Shown piece after piece: positions 1-11,359 of a stretch of DNA of 59,813 nt (the stretch's first letter is position 1; every line of letters starts with the position of its first letter). The position numbers and the translations under genes are program-made. The notes under the pieces were generated by a model. It did not search any database. It worked only from the letters and a program-made list of their open reading frames with translations, and had not been told where the DNA came from. Source of the stretch: Bigelowiella natans CCMP2755 (Eukaryota > Cercozoa > Chlorarachniophyceae). Where the stretch lies: the NCBI GenBank assembly GCA_000320545.1, contig ADNK01000441.1, positions 1 to 59,813 on the forward strand. The letters run 5' to 3'.

Positions 1-60
1 GTGTGTGTGTGTGTGTGTGCGCAATATACGAGTTTTCCGAAATAGAGTACGCATGACTAC

Positions 61-223
61 CTTCTGTACTATATGGCGCGCGTTTTCTATTATCCCTGAG
101 TAGCGTGGAAGACCGCTTGATTCCATCCTACTTGCTTGCATCCGCACCTTCAACATAAATGAGAATGATAAACTCGTAGGTGAGAAAGGTTACTCTGCCT
201 CCCTCCCTCTCCCTCCCCCCCCC

Positions 224-261
<38 letters not shown>

Positions 262-1014
262 GCCACTACCTTGATGAGATCTGTTGGATTGCACACGGCC
301 GCCGAAAAGCTTCCCGAGACTATACCAGCTGAGATTTTTCGCACTGGGTTGGCCTGTAAGAACATAAAGCCCGTTGTGTCAATATTTAGTTTGTTGCGGC
401 AATTGAAATTGTGATTTCGTTAGCTACGCATTTGTTCTGGACAATACCTCTGTCGAGCCATCCTGCAGTCCTAAGTACTCTTTTGCACGTGCATACAACC
501 CAACACGTAATGTTCCATATGTCGCCTGAAAAGATAGCATGACATAATGATTAAATTGTTGAGAAACAGCTAAGCTCTATATCAACTGCGAATACCTGCC
601 GAAGTAGGGCAGGGCCCGTCCCCGTCCAAAGGGCAAGCAAACCATCGGTCCGTATCACTGTGCCTAATGTCTTTAATCGCCACAGTACAAATCAGGTTCG
701 TCAACTACTTTAAGTGATGTCATCTCTACAATGAATTACTCACCTCAAGAAAAGTCTTATATGCTACCGTCCCCCTTTGACCTTGAACTTGCATTCTAAC
801 CTGTATTTTGAAGCAGTAGCAGTAAGTGGTCGAATTGGTGACCGTAAGAATTAACTTCATCACAGGCAAAACAAAAAGGAAAATATTCCACCTTAATAAC
901 ATCCAATGGCATTGTCGCCGCCTCCGCACAGCAGCTGGCTAGACCCCCGTAGAGAAAATGCCGATACGAAGTCCGCTTCGGACGGAGCGACTCCCGTGCC
1001 GCGGTGACCGACAT
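61..1014 (-). CDS. Mitochondrial carrier (UCP/dicarboxylate type), 3' part cut by window edge
   Basis: This is a six-transmembrane SLC25-family carrier of the inner mitochondrial membrane. Six exons read in phase on the minus strand, at about 1014-892, 800-744, 670-596, 525-448, 353-270 and 147-61, each with GT donor and AG acceptor. The start MSVTAARESLRPKR leads into the first carrier signature, PLDVIK, which is followed across the intron by VRMQVQGQRG. The second repeat carries PTDLIK followed by VRMQASRMES, and LYARAKEYLG lies between. These P-x-D-x-x-K/R signatures and the VRMQ phrases are typical of the uncoupling-protein, dicarboxylate and oxoglutarate carrier branch. The third repeat and stop codon lie beyond position 1. 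The substrate cannot be assigned. Intron 5 contains a long (CT)n tract on the sense-complement strand. The family is near certain; the subfamily is inferred. Confidence 0.88.
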
Positions 1015-1112
1015 TTCTTACCAATGGACGTATGATTTTAGGTAGATTCCTATGGGCCCTGAGTGATATGGAAATTCAACATTGTCTTGTCCTGTGCACA
1101 CGTCCGAACCGA

Positions 1113-1190
1113 AAATTCCTGGGTGCTCAGGTGGTAAGCATTCCCGGGCAATAGGAGTACGTAGATAGCTAATTCGTTTCAAAAAAATTC
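1113..1190 (+). repeat. tRNA-derived SINE-like repeat, copy 1
   Basis: The stretch starting CTGGGTGCTCAGGTGGTAAG resembles the 5' half of a tRNA (acceptor strand, then a box-A-like GTGCTCAGGTGGTAA). About 45 bases later it has a degenerate box-B-like ATTCGTTTCAAAA. A second copy with the same start and the same downstream order (GTAGATA, then AATTCGTTTC or CCATTTCGAAG) lies at about 2207. The shared sequence and spacing support a dispersed tRNA-derived element rather than a working tRNA, because the acceptor stem cannot be closed. Confidence 0.4.
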
Positions 1191-2206
1191 TCTCTCACAA
1201 GACATGCTACACATCTAAGTCGATCCGAAATTTTTGAATTTCAGGGCCCTCCTTTCGAGGGATAGCGGGGGAGGGAGCTGCAGCATACGTGACCATAATA
1301 GGTCTTGGTAGGAGAGTTCTGTTCGGGAGATGGGCGCTTTGGAGCTGAGTGCGCCTCAATTTCCACGTCTCTTGTCTACAAATCGCATGAATTTTACCAG
1401 CGACGAGGCCCAACTTTCGTCTGCGAATTGTTGCGAAAGAACGCATCGTTGAACCGACTTCTTAATTTTACGTCCGATTTTGATCATGGGAATATCTGCT
1501 TTTCTTCCTTTCATCTGGCCTCTCACGACCACCGTTGCTCTTCGCAGTTCGCTACAGCTACTATCCCGTTCTGTTTCGGACAGTTTACGGGTATAATTGT
1601 TATTATCCGACCACAACAACAATGACAACAACAAAGACAACGATGAAGACAACATAATAAATAGAACGACACAACAGAACGAATGGTGGGTAGGGGATAG
1701 CGACTAGAGGGGTAACGCAGGCAAAGAGGACGGTTTTGGGAGGAATGTAAATACGATCAGTGAGTAGCGTTGGTCCTTTACTCGATGGCGCATAAGTTGT
1801 TGGGTGTGGTTCGGAGAGGCTTGAAACAGCGAGGCCGCTCCCAAACGACGAAATGTTCACGAATTTGCCTTTGCTGATTCTTGTAGGTGTGACTGATTAT
1901 CGACGCCGTGGCTTGGGTATTATAAGCATTCGCACCATCTTCTCATATTTCAACGAACCAGCCCGACAACGACCTTTTTGTCATATCCACGTCTGATTCT
2001 TTCTCTTTCTATAAATTCATGCCTTGCCGTTCCAGGTGGCAAACAAGCTGAAAGGGTAAAATATGGATGACATCTAGCAACTTTACTGAGAGAAAAAAAG
2101 AGAATCAAAGATGAATAAAAAATCAAATAGATGGGATGACGCCCCATATAGTTCACACCTCATTCGAACGTGCACTTTCAGCAAGAAAAAGGGAGATCCA
2201 GATGCG
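1191..2206. other. Intergenic stretch without a supportable gene
   Basis: ORFs of 48-106 codons occur on both strands here, but none shows a recognisable domain, signal or consistent exon chain. A 48-codon plus-strand frame begins at ATG 1853 (MFTNLPLLILVGVTDYRRR) and might be a small exon. A run of CAACAA-type repeats lies at about 1613-1660. Nothing else is evident. Confidence 0.4.
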
Positions 2207-2283
2207 GTCTCTGGGTGCTCAGGTGGTAAATGCTCTCTGAGCGATCGGGACAGGTAGATAACCAACCCATTTCGAAGCTATCA
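2207..2283 (+). repeat. tRNA-derived SINE-like repeat, copy 2
   Basis: CTGGGTGCTCAGGTGGTAAA is shared with the copy at 1119 over 19 of 20 positions. It is followed by GGTAGATAACCAACCCATTTCGAAGC, which is closer to a box B (TTCGAAGC) than copy 1. It looks like the better-preserved copy of the same short retroelement family. Confidence 0.42.
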
Positions 2284-2353
2284 TAGTATTTGTCAGAAGC
2301 CTAAATTAAGATTTGATATGGATAATCTTCATTCACTCTGACAACCCAACATC

Positions 2354-2571
2354 AGTGTGAGAAAGCACGCCGAACATGAGAAGAAAATTACTTCAATGCC
2401 TTCTGGGGCCTCCACAGCAAAGACTTCTTACATTGAGGAGCAGGTAACCAAAACGTACATGCTGATACATGGAAATAATTCATTTTTGTCAGAATTTGGG
2501 AGGCTCATCAGTAGCTGGAAAGACGGATGTGGCTGGAGCAGTCCATAATACAAACCCGAACGGCTAAAAAA
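2354..2571 (+). CDS. Possible end of a small spliced gene, function unknown
   Basis: Two short open stretches join in phase. The first follows an acceptor (CATCAG) and reads KHAEHEKKITSMPSGASTAK..IEEQ up to a GTAACC donor near 2443. The second follows TTTGTCAG near 2496 and reads NLGGSSVAGKTDVAGAVHNT before a stop. The result is polar and low in complexity, with no known domain. It could be the C-terminal tail of a gene whose 5' exons I cannot find, or chance. No function is proposed. Confidence 0.2.
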
Positions 2572-3163
2572 TGAGACTAATAGCGCAAGAAAGGTAACAA
2601 CTGAAGGAAAACAGTATGACCTTCATTTGTTCTATTTAAAAGTGACTTGGGGAGCGCTTTACTAGATTTGTGGGTCGAAAAGGGGATGAAACTAACACGT
2701 TCGTGATCTTGCTGAACCAGGAACCCTGGAGGTGGCTTCGAGTATGGCATTGATATGGTGTGCAAGGAAACCTTCTTTTGGAGGGATGCACATCATGGAG
2801 CACAATCCCAAAACAAAATATACCTCGAGGCCTGAAAGTGTTCAGTTCAAAACGAAATTTACGCACGTACATCCTGACAGTTATGCGCGCTGCATGGTGC
2901 TTTTCGTTCAGCGATAATTAGTTATTTTACGGAGAGTGAATACCTTCTCTGAAATTTGTTGCTCATATAACGTATTGTAAACGTCGTAGTGTGTAGATTG
3001 AATTGCTGAGACCGCCACCACGCAGCGATCTATGCATTGTTGCTACGCATCAGCGCCAATGTTGCACGGACATATCTAGATATATATGACGATACACCTC
3101 TTGCACACGTCGTGCTGCGACCGCTACATCTGTCTACTGCATGATGTTACATAGAGAGTTATG

Positions 3164-3941
3164 TATGAGACGGGTGTAATGAATATGTTAATTTTTGCTT
3201 TCAATTATCATCCTTCTGTATCGTAGCAAGTTGTGCATGAAAAAGAATGCACATGTATACACGTATATGTATGAGTCGGATTTATTACAGAAGCGATTGA
3301 ATATATGGTGAAATCTTTGAATGGTCATCCCAATGTAGCTATGCAAAGCAGGTATATAGAATATGTGTACAGCAATTATGGATGCACACATATGTGAGAC
3401 GGATAATAAAATGAAGTGATTAAATCTTTTCAATGGTCATCCTAATTCTAATGTAGCCAGCGGTTACAGCGCTTAGGTTGTGTTTTTTGGTCTCACACAT
3501 ATGTAAAGCATACCATGTTGACTAGATGTGTGTTTCTAGCATGTGCACGTAACAGTACGTAAGTACAAGACCTAGAGACCAATATGAGACCACATCGCAC
3601 ACTACGGCGCGCATCTGCACAGTAAGACATTCATATATAGGTGCTGCAGATAGCAACGGGCAACGGATCGAAGAGCCACATGCAATGGCTAGAATCGTGC
3701 GACACGCTTAGGCTATGCTTATGCTTATGTCGCTCTATTCCTAAATTCTGCCAGCAATGCTAGCAATACATGCGTTCAAAAGCGCATGATTTATCTAGGC
3801 ATTAACTCTCACTATATCACATACATTTTAAATGCACACATCGTTGATTGCACACGTAACAACATAAATTCGCAGCATTGCACAGCTACATTAGGACGAC
3901 TATTAAACAAAGTGTAATCATTTCATTACACCCGTCTCATA
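3164..3941. mobile_element. Non-autonomous inverted-repeat element (MITE-like), 778 bp
   Basis: The ends are perfect 19-base inverted repeats: TATGAGACGGGTGTAATGA on the left and TCATTACACCCGTCTCATA on the right. Similarity continues inward for about 60 bases with changes (AATGGTCATCCTAATGTAGC-like). An internal third end-like motif starts at about 3390 (GTGAGACGGATAATAAAATG), which suggests a nested or composite insertion. There is no ORF with transposase features. Related termini recur at 24149, 54777, 54955 and 55048, so this is a dispersed family. No clear target duplication was identified. Confidence 0.65.
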
Positions 3942-4107
3942 AATTCGCAAATAATAGGCATGGTACGCTCAGCGAGAAATCAAAATCTATTATCAATATG
4001 TTTGCAAGTTAGCCCATCGTTTAAATAGGCATATGGACGACGAGAAAAATATTTCGAAAGTTAATAGCAATATGAGAGCTTGCAGGCTGACCATTTTTAC
4101 AAATTCA

Positions 4108-5548
4108 CTAATCATCACTGTAATATTTAGAACCACCCACAGTCTTGCCCTTGGTGCTTCCCGTTGCTCTGTGTTTAACGTATTCTGTGATCCCCAGCTT
4201 CCACAGCTCTTCCGAAAGCCCGTATGGATTATAGACACAGAACACACCAAGACTCGAAACCTCCCTCGTGTTACATGAGTCATCGTCGAAGAAAATCATC
4301 TCATGATATTCCAATCTATCCAACAAACAAAAGAGGATGTCATCGATAGTGATATGAATATTTATAACCCACGAGCCAAGCAAACTCTTCAAGCACAAAC
4401 TATCATGCGTATGTAAAAGCAAAGTCTCCTCTTTTCATATCGATGGAATCTTGTTTTCCCCTTCGATATTGCACTGATGACTAACATGTTCCTCATGCAG
4501 CCTAATCTGTTTTTATAGATTCATATAAGCGAACGTCAATGATTACCCTGAATCTTTCTTGAGCTTCTTGAAATGAGCGAGCTTAGAACCCGGATAAATC
4601 TCCTAAACAAGGACAACAATGAAAAACATTTGTGTTTCTACCAGCTCCTTGACACTACACATAACATAACCTCGACAGAGAATTCGAGTACTACATTGAC
4701 GAATTATAATCGACATTAGAAAAAACGAGTCATGGACTATTCGATAAACGTCGGGATGATTTACTATGATTCACTACAATTTATTGCTGAAAAATCGAGA
4801 GAGTTTTGCCTTGAAACTGAAGAGATCGTCCAGGGTCTTTTCGGGGGTTATTTGAAATTTGGGAAGCAGATTGTATGCCCACTTTATTTGTCCCGTTCTA
4901 GATGCTGCAGCAAATTTGGATCCCGCCTACGTTATACATTATGTACAATAAATGTACAACTGTAATTCGATGCAAGCGTGTGGACGTTCAGTCACCGACG
5001 ACAAAAATTTGTTTGTTTTAATTAGCATATCCACAAACCCATTTCTTATCGTTGGCTAGTTCCTTTAGAGCTGCCATGGTTGCGGGAAATATTTTGATAT
5101 CTTTATTTGGACGCGGCATATTGTACAGCTGAGAGGGATATGGAGAAGAGAATCAAGCGGTCAATGTCTTTAAATGCCAACCACCAACTGTAATTAGTAC
5201 CTCATAAAGTTCTGGAGTCCATACTGTATTATCTATATGGAGAAGAACATAAGATTTAATCTTCCCTCTACACATTGGCTTTTAATGTTATGTGAGCTTG
5301 CAAGAAGACGGGGGGGGTTAGATTTTCTAAACTCCAGCTGATGACTCTGGAGCCAGGTCTATACGTTATTTCATTTGCCCTGGGGGGATCAACGGCAGGT
5401 AATTGCTGAAAGTCAACCCGAATTAGGGTCTGAGATGAAAAAAGGAAGGCCACGCGTTACCTAGATCGAAAACGACAAGCTTCGGCAGGTACTTGGTGTC
5501 GACGTCGTTGCCATCTTTCCCCTTCTCTGCTGTCGTCTTACCCTCCAT
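4108..5548 (-). CDS. Magnesium-dependent phosphatase-1 (HAD superfamily)
   Basis: Six exons join in phase: about 5548-5461, 5232-5201, 5128-5039, 4929 to about 4818, 4602-4547 and 4315-4108, giving about 190 residues. The first two exons create the HAD nucleophile motif LVVFDLDNTVWTPELYE, where the second Asp codon is split by the intron. Exon 4 has the MDP-1 phrase FAAASRTGQIKWAYNLL, exon 5 has EIYPGSKLAHF, and the last exon has MIFFDDDSCNTREVSSLGV, the acidic motif III/IV. All hallmark blocks are present and in order. Members act on phosphotyrosine, sugar phosphates or fructosamine-6-phosphate; the physiological substrate here is unknown. The donor of the fourth intron appears to be GC rather than GT. 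The start lies only about 35 bp from the likely start of the large plus-strand gene. Confidence 0.85.
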
Positions 5549-5582
5549 TTGAAATCAGTTGGATCGGGGGGCACGTAACTCG

Positions 5583-8500
5583 ATGAGTGCTTGGCTTACG
5601 TACGTTATATGGAACCGATACGACGCTTCTTCGTCCAGTCCAGCTCTGGCTTTACTGCTGCGTGCAGACACGATCCAGCGGTTCGGTGGAGCATGCGACA
5701 GCACCAACACAACACATGCAACATTTGCTCTCGCTGTATTTGTCCCTGAACGAAAAATATCTATCGGGGATTTTCTTCCTGCGTCAATGATTTCCGGTGG
5801 CTATCTAGATTCTAAAAATCCCTCTGGCAAGAAAGGGCATCCAGGTCGGCGGAACCTATCCGGAAAGTTCTCGCCCAGAAGCGATTCTTGTGCTTTCGGA
5901 AAAATCTTGTCGACGGAAAAAGGAAGGCCCAGGTTGAGCTGTATCCAGATTTGGCCAATAATTTACCATGAATTTGACTAATGATTTCTCACAGGATATT
6001 TCAGTAGGGAAGAGCATCATCTTCCGACCAAAACTCGACAGTCCCGAGTGCCTCATACTCTTATGCTGTTTCCAAAGCTCTGAGGTTTGGCTCTTCCTAA
6101 AGAAAGAAAGAAGCCCCGTGGACAAAGATCCATCGAGGAGGTTTATTACATTTACGAAAGAACACGCGAGTGCACTATACGAGATTTGTTTCTACAACTT
6201 CGTTTAATGTCTCCTTCGTAAATCGATTCCCGTACTCGAATAGGTTTCGGCGAAAGTATGGCTTCCAAGGACTCTCGAGAACGGCCCTTAGGCCTTGTCT
6301 TTGATTTAACAACAGGGCCACCTTCGGACGGATTGATCCTCGGGGAGAGAGCCATCGTAATGGTCCCCGTCAAGGGTAGGCGTGGCTTCCTCACACTTTC
6401 CAAGATCGTAGAGGGGAAGGAGACTCCGGTATTATATTCGCTTATTCGTACCAACTTCCAAGAACATCTAGCCGAATGGGGTTCAAATTAAATACAGGTA
6501 TCCATGATCTTTGGCGGCCTGGAGAGAAAAGAGGAAATTGTGATCCCTTCGGACGCGTGGCTTGGTTGCTCTGAAGGTACTTCTTCCAACGAGCAGAACT
6601 ACGATCCTTATCAATATGACTGAAAACAAGGAGGGAGCCATAAAATGGAAGGAATGAAGGGGCGTATGGGTGGACCACGCTCGGTTCCTTGGCCTGAATG
6701 ACTTTGTGATATTATTCACACATTTCCTTCTACTGTTCTAACTCAGGAGAGTATACTCTTCGTTTTGACACATGCAAGGAGGTTGGCTTCGATTCGGCCT
6801 TTATGAGCAAGGTCGTTACGGATTTTCCCTGAATTTATAATATGTAAGCCTGCCGATATGCTGAAGTATCAACTTTCTTTCCTGACTTTGTTGTTATGTA
6901 CTACTATGCTTGTTCTTTGGCTTCCGAAGCGGTTCTTCGTTCGGGATCCGAAAATGTTGTCTCAATTAAAGATCGAGTTTTATTCAACTCGAAAACGCGG
7001 CTTTGGGGTGCAGCTCTCAGCCCTGAAACTCTACTCCATGAACGGTGTTGTCCCCGCCATTGCTTTTAAGACCACCAGGCTGCCACTGACACGCACGCCA
7101 CACCACCCACGCATAAGTTTATACACATAGATAAATCAAAGAACATGCTATATGCCACAGGTTCCGAGATCCCAGTAAAATCCACAGAAAATCCAAAGGG
7201 ATCCTGTCCGGCTCATGAGAGCGTCGCGAAGCTTGTGGACGGGGATGTGAAGACGAAATGGTTTGATCGCAGGTAGGAACATCGAGATAGTAAGAATAGA
7301 TAGCAAGGCTGCTCCAAGAGAACGAGCGAGAGAGGGGGGGCTAAACAAGAGCAAATCCTTTTGAAACACATCTAGACGTACAAATATACCCATAAACATA
7401 CATCAAGACACACCTATATTTATGCGAATGCCGAGGTCATCACCGAAAACTCTCTCTGAAACAAAATATCTACTTGCGTAGCATCGATTGGTTGGGAATG
7501 ACAACAGTGGTAATCGATTTGAAGGACTGCTGTGAGTCCTTGGGAGAATACGAGATTTTTACTGCAAACGACATGCCGCAGAGGGATCCTATAACGTGGA
7601 CTGTGGCTGGTAGAGCTACAGACAAGTCTCCGTGGCTTCTCTTGCACAGCGCACTTGACCAATCTCCAATGGACTGGTACAGGGAAAATGGATGTGAGGG
7701 CTGTGTGTGTGTATGTGTGTGTGTGTAGAGGCGGGGTAGGGGACACGCCTTACTCGTACGATAAGGAAACTTTGTAGAGAACGTAATATATTGGCTTGGT
7801 ATATTTGTGTGGTATGCGTAAGGAACTCATGAGTAATGCGTAAACTCTTTTCCCTTTCCCCCCCCCCCCTTACACCCATTCGTTGCTGTACTCCTCAAGC
7901 CCCACCGAGCGCTACAGCAGCTACGGACGCTACAAGCTGTTGCTAGAGGGGATGGCCATAGGGAAATCCCACCCCGTGAAGGAGGAGATGGGAGTTATGA
8001 TGCCTCAGCACGGCGATGCCGCCCCTGCTACCAATTCCCCACCACCAGTCTTCTACGGGGAGGAACGTGTCACCGAGCCATGGATCATGTCCTTCAACGA
8101 GCAAATAACACCGAGTTTATTGGAGGATGAGAAGAACGTCTCCGAAGCGACACGGCATCTTCTGTCTGCTCTCTTCCGTAGCAGCTCGAAGAAGAAGGAA
8201 GAAGAATGTGGTGATGCACACAACGGAGATGGGGCTGCGACAAATGTTAGAAGCAGCGACACCACCAACACCAGCAGCACGATAAGCATTGTAGACAAAC
8301 TTTTCAAAGCCCTTGCGGCTAGCAGGCCCATCATCCCTGTGGGCATGACCTTACCCTCGGAAGAAAAGGGGAGAGAAGAGAAGAAGCCGTTGAGTGTCGA
8401 AAAGCAGCCCCATGATGATCCGACGGAGCAACAGCTAGAGGGCCGCAGAGTGGGAACGGGTGTGCTGAGCCACGCAGTCTTGCACGCCCACCCAACACTC

Positions 8501-11320
8501 CTCCGCATTCACGATAGACACTTCGTCTGCGGGGGTCTAACTACTCCTAACGCCGTCGTTGGCCTACGCTTCCTCAAGGGAGGAGGGGAGGGAGGAAGAG
8601 AGAAAGAGAGCGAGGGAAAGTCGGAGAACGTGTTGCTGCCAAACGTCACTGCAGAGCGAATAGGTGGAGAGATAACGGTTGAGGCAGCACTTCCAATCGA
8701 CGTTTGTAAGTCAGGAGGTTGTAGCTATGGGAGCAGCCTCTTCTTGGCAGGAGGCTATGTTCCAGATAGCAACTGTAGCAGTGCTAGCATGGTCTCCCCT
8801 TCCCTCTCCAACCCCTCGACGCACTTCGTGCGCTTTGATGCGTGGAATGGGTGTTGGGAGCGGCTTCCGGACCTTCCGGTAGAGATCTCCGCAAACTACC
8901 TGCAGGACGGTAAGAGAGTTAAACGGAGAACAACTGAGGGGGGGGGGGTTGTGATGGGAGCCGTCTCTGGCAGTATCGCAGTGTACTCTGGTGACGGTGC
9001 AGCGGCAGGGATTGCAGCAGCGTTGTTTGACTTTGAAACGGGGGCGTGGAGGATGATAAAGGACATCAAGGGAAGAGAAGATAATGCAGGAATCGGGGGA
9101 GGCGCTGCCTCCGAGCGGCCACGGTTCGTTGAGGGCCAAACCCTCGGCGTGTTCCATCGACACTCTCTATGGCTTGTCGGAGCTGCAACCGCAGGAGAGG
9201 AAATGAAGGGAGAGGAGGGATGCGGGTGGCCGCTGTCATCATTGCATGAACTGCGGTTGGACGTCAAGGAGGAGCATTTTGGCGCAACCTTTTCCCACAG
9301 TAAAGGAGTGAAGCTCGAAGCTAAGGGACGGATTGCTCGATGTACCTGCTATCTTTTCGTTACTAATTTTACTTACTCTCTCTCATATTCTAATTACCAT
9401 ACGACGACGATAACGACCACTGTATTTAGAGTCCCATGGCTAGCAGCACCACAATCAGCATGAGCCCTTTTGTCATACCATGTTTTTTAGGTACTAATTC
9501 ACCTACCCTAGCGCAAGCACGCCCAATCGGGCCGTTAAACAGCGGAAATGGAATAGGAAGGGGGGGGGGAGGAAGCGAATTGAATTTCACAATTCGGATC
9601 GTATCGCTTAGCCCCCCCCCTGCGGGCAGTAGCAGCTCAAGTGAGACACACAGGCCGGAGGGGAAGAAAGATAGCTCTTCCTCCCCCCAACGGATCGCAA
9701 TAGGCTTCGCGGCGGCTTCCCCCTCGCCATGTGCCCGCAGTCACATTTGGGGCATTTCCCCCCTGGAGGGGATCCTGCGTGGTAGGGGCAGGGACGAGGG
9801 GAAGAAGCAGACGAAGGCGTCGACAACATCCAGGCCGGATACTAGCCCGGCAGCATTGGGAGCAAATCAGGACGGCAGTAATGGTGACGAGAAATCCCAC
9901 GACGCCATTTATCGCGAGCCAGTCGCAGATACTGCTAGTTCTCCCCCCATTCCAAAATTAAAGGAGGGAGATACGGTGAGGGTGCTGGTCACGGGTGACA
10001 TCGCATCCTTCTTCCTCAACGGTAGGCTCGTTGCGACTATCGAGGGAGTTCCGCCGCCGGTGGCGTCTGAGGCGCTATTGCCTACCGTATTCCTCGAGCA
10101 CAAGACGGATGCAGTTGAGATTGATCAAGTCAAAACCATCATCGGGGCCACCGGCCGATGGTATCGCCACAAATGTCAGCCCCCCCCCTCCCTTTCCAAG
10201 GATCTGCTCAGGCAGAAACGGGGACGGGTCAAACACGCTGCGATCTGCGTGATTCCGGATAAGTGCCAGCTAGTTGTCCACGGAGGCTTGTTCGAAGAAG
10301 GCGACGTTGCCGCAAGTCGAAGGCAGAGTATAGGAGGAGGAGAAAGGACTACTACTATATTGGAAGGTAGAGATATTAAGGATCTCCTTTCTTCCCCATT
10401 TTCTCCCCTTCTTCTATCCTAATCTTTACTACGTTTCGTGATATACTTATATTATAAAGATAGGAATTGCGAGAACAAGGATTGAGTTACCAAAATTACC
10501 CCGCTCATTTCTCTCTCTCTTTCTCTCTTCCCCCTCTTCCCATTTTCTCTTCCATAGACGCCTTCGTCGTTGACCTTTCGATGATGAGGAAGAGCTGGCA
10601 GAGGGTCAAGCTTCTTCCTAGCAGCAGCAGCAACAACAACAACAACGGTTCTACTACCCACCTCACTGGAATGCGTCGTTTTGGGCACTCTCTCGGGTAT
10701 GACCCTTATCTGAAAGCACTACTGCTCGTGGGTGGCAGTTGCTCCTCCTCCCCCTCCATGTCCTCCCCCCCACCATCAACACTAGAAGTTCTAGCTGTAT
10801 GTATGGAAGGGGGAAGTGGAATGGAGGAGTTGGAGCAGCCTGAGAGCAAGGAGAAACACAGAAAGGATCGAAATGAAACCGGCATGCGGAAGCGGGAAAA
10901 AAACATGTCCTCCTCCTCTTCCTCTTCTAATTCATCGTCGTCGTCTTCCTCCTCCTTTGTTGGCGAGGCTGGAAAATGGGAGATACTTCGCCCACAGACA
11001 ACAGCTCCTTTCTCTGTGGGACCCACCTCATCTTCATCGTCAAATGGGCAGCTCCTTGCCCTTTCTTCTTCCTCTTCTTCGTCACCTTCCTGCTCAGCCT
11101 CATCGTCGTCGCCCTCCTTCTATATATTGAAGTCGGGCGGTTGTGAAGCTGGAGGCGGTGGCGGCGGCGATGCTGATGGAAAGATACCTTCGTCTTCGTC
11201 TTACCTGCTTTCCTTCACACCGACTGGCTTGAAACACGAGCTACGGATCGTGAACCTCCCCGATCACCAGCGAGCGACGTCAAGCGTAATTTTGTGTTAG
11301 CGTGTATGTTGGTGTGTTTG

Positions 11321-11359
<39 letters not shown>

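Noticed and set aside
1113-2283. Possible functional tRNA genes
   Set aside because: The A-box-like stretch is good, but no acceptor stem, anticodon arm or proper T-loop can be folded; treated as SINE-like repeats instead.
5856-6719. Minus-strand frames of 78-100 codons upstream of the calpain gene
   Set aside because: The plus strand has short exons in phase (for example ILGERAIVMVPVKGRRGFL and EYTLRFDTCKEVGFDSAFMS) that continue into the F5/8C-like domain; the minus frames have no such continuity.
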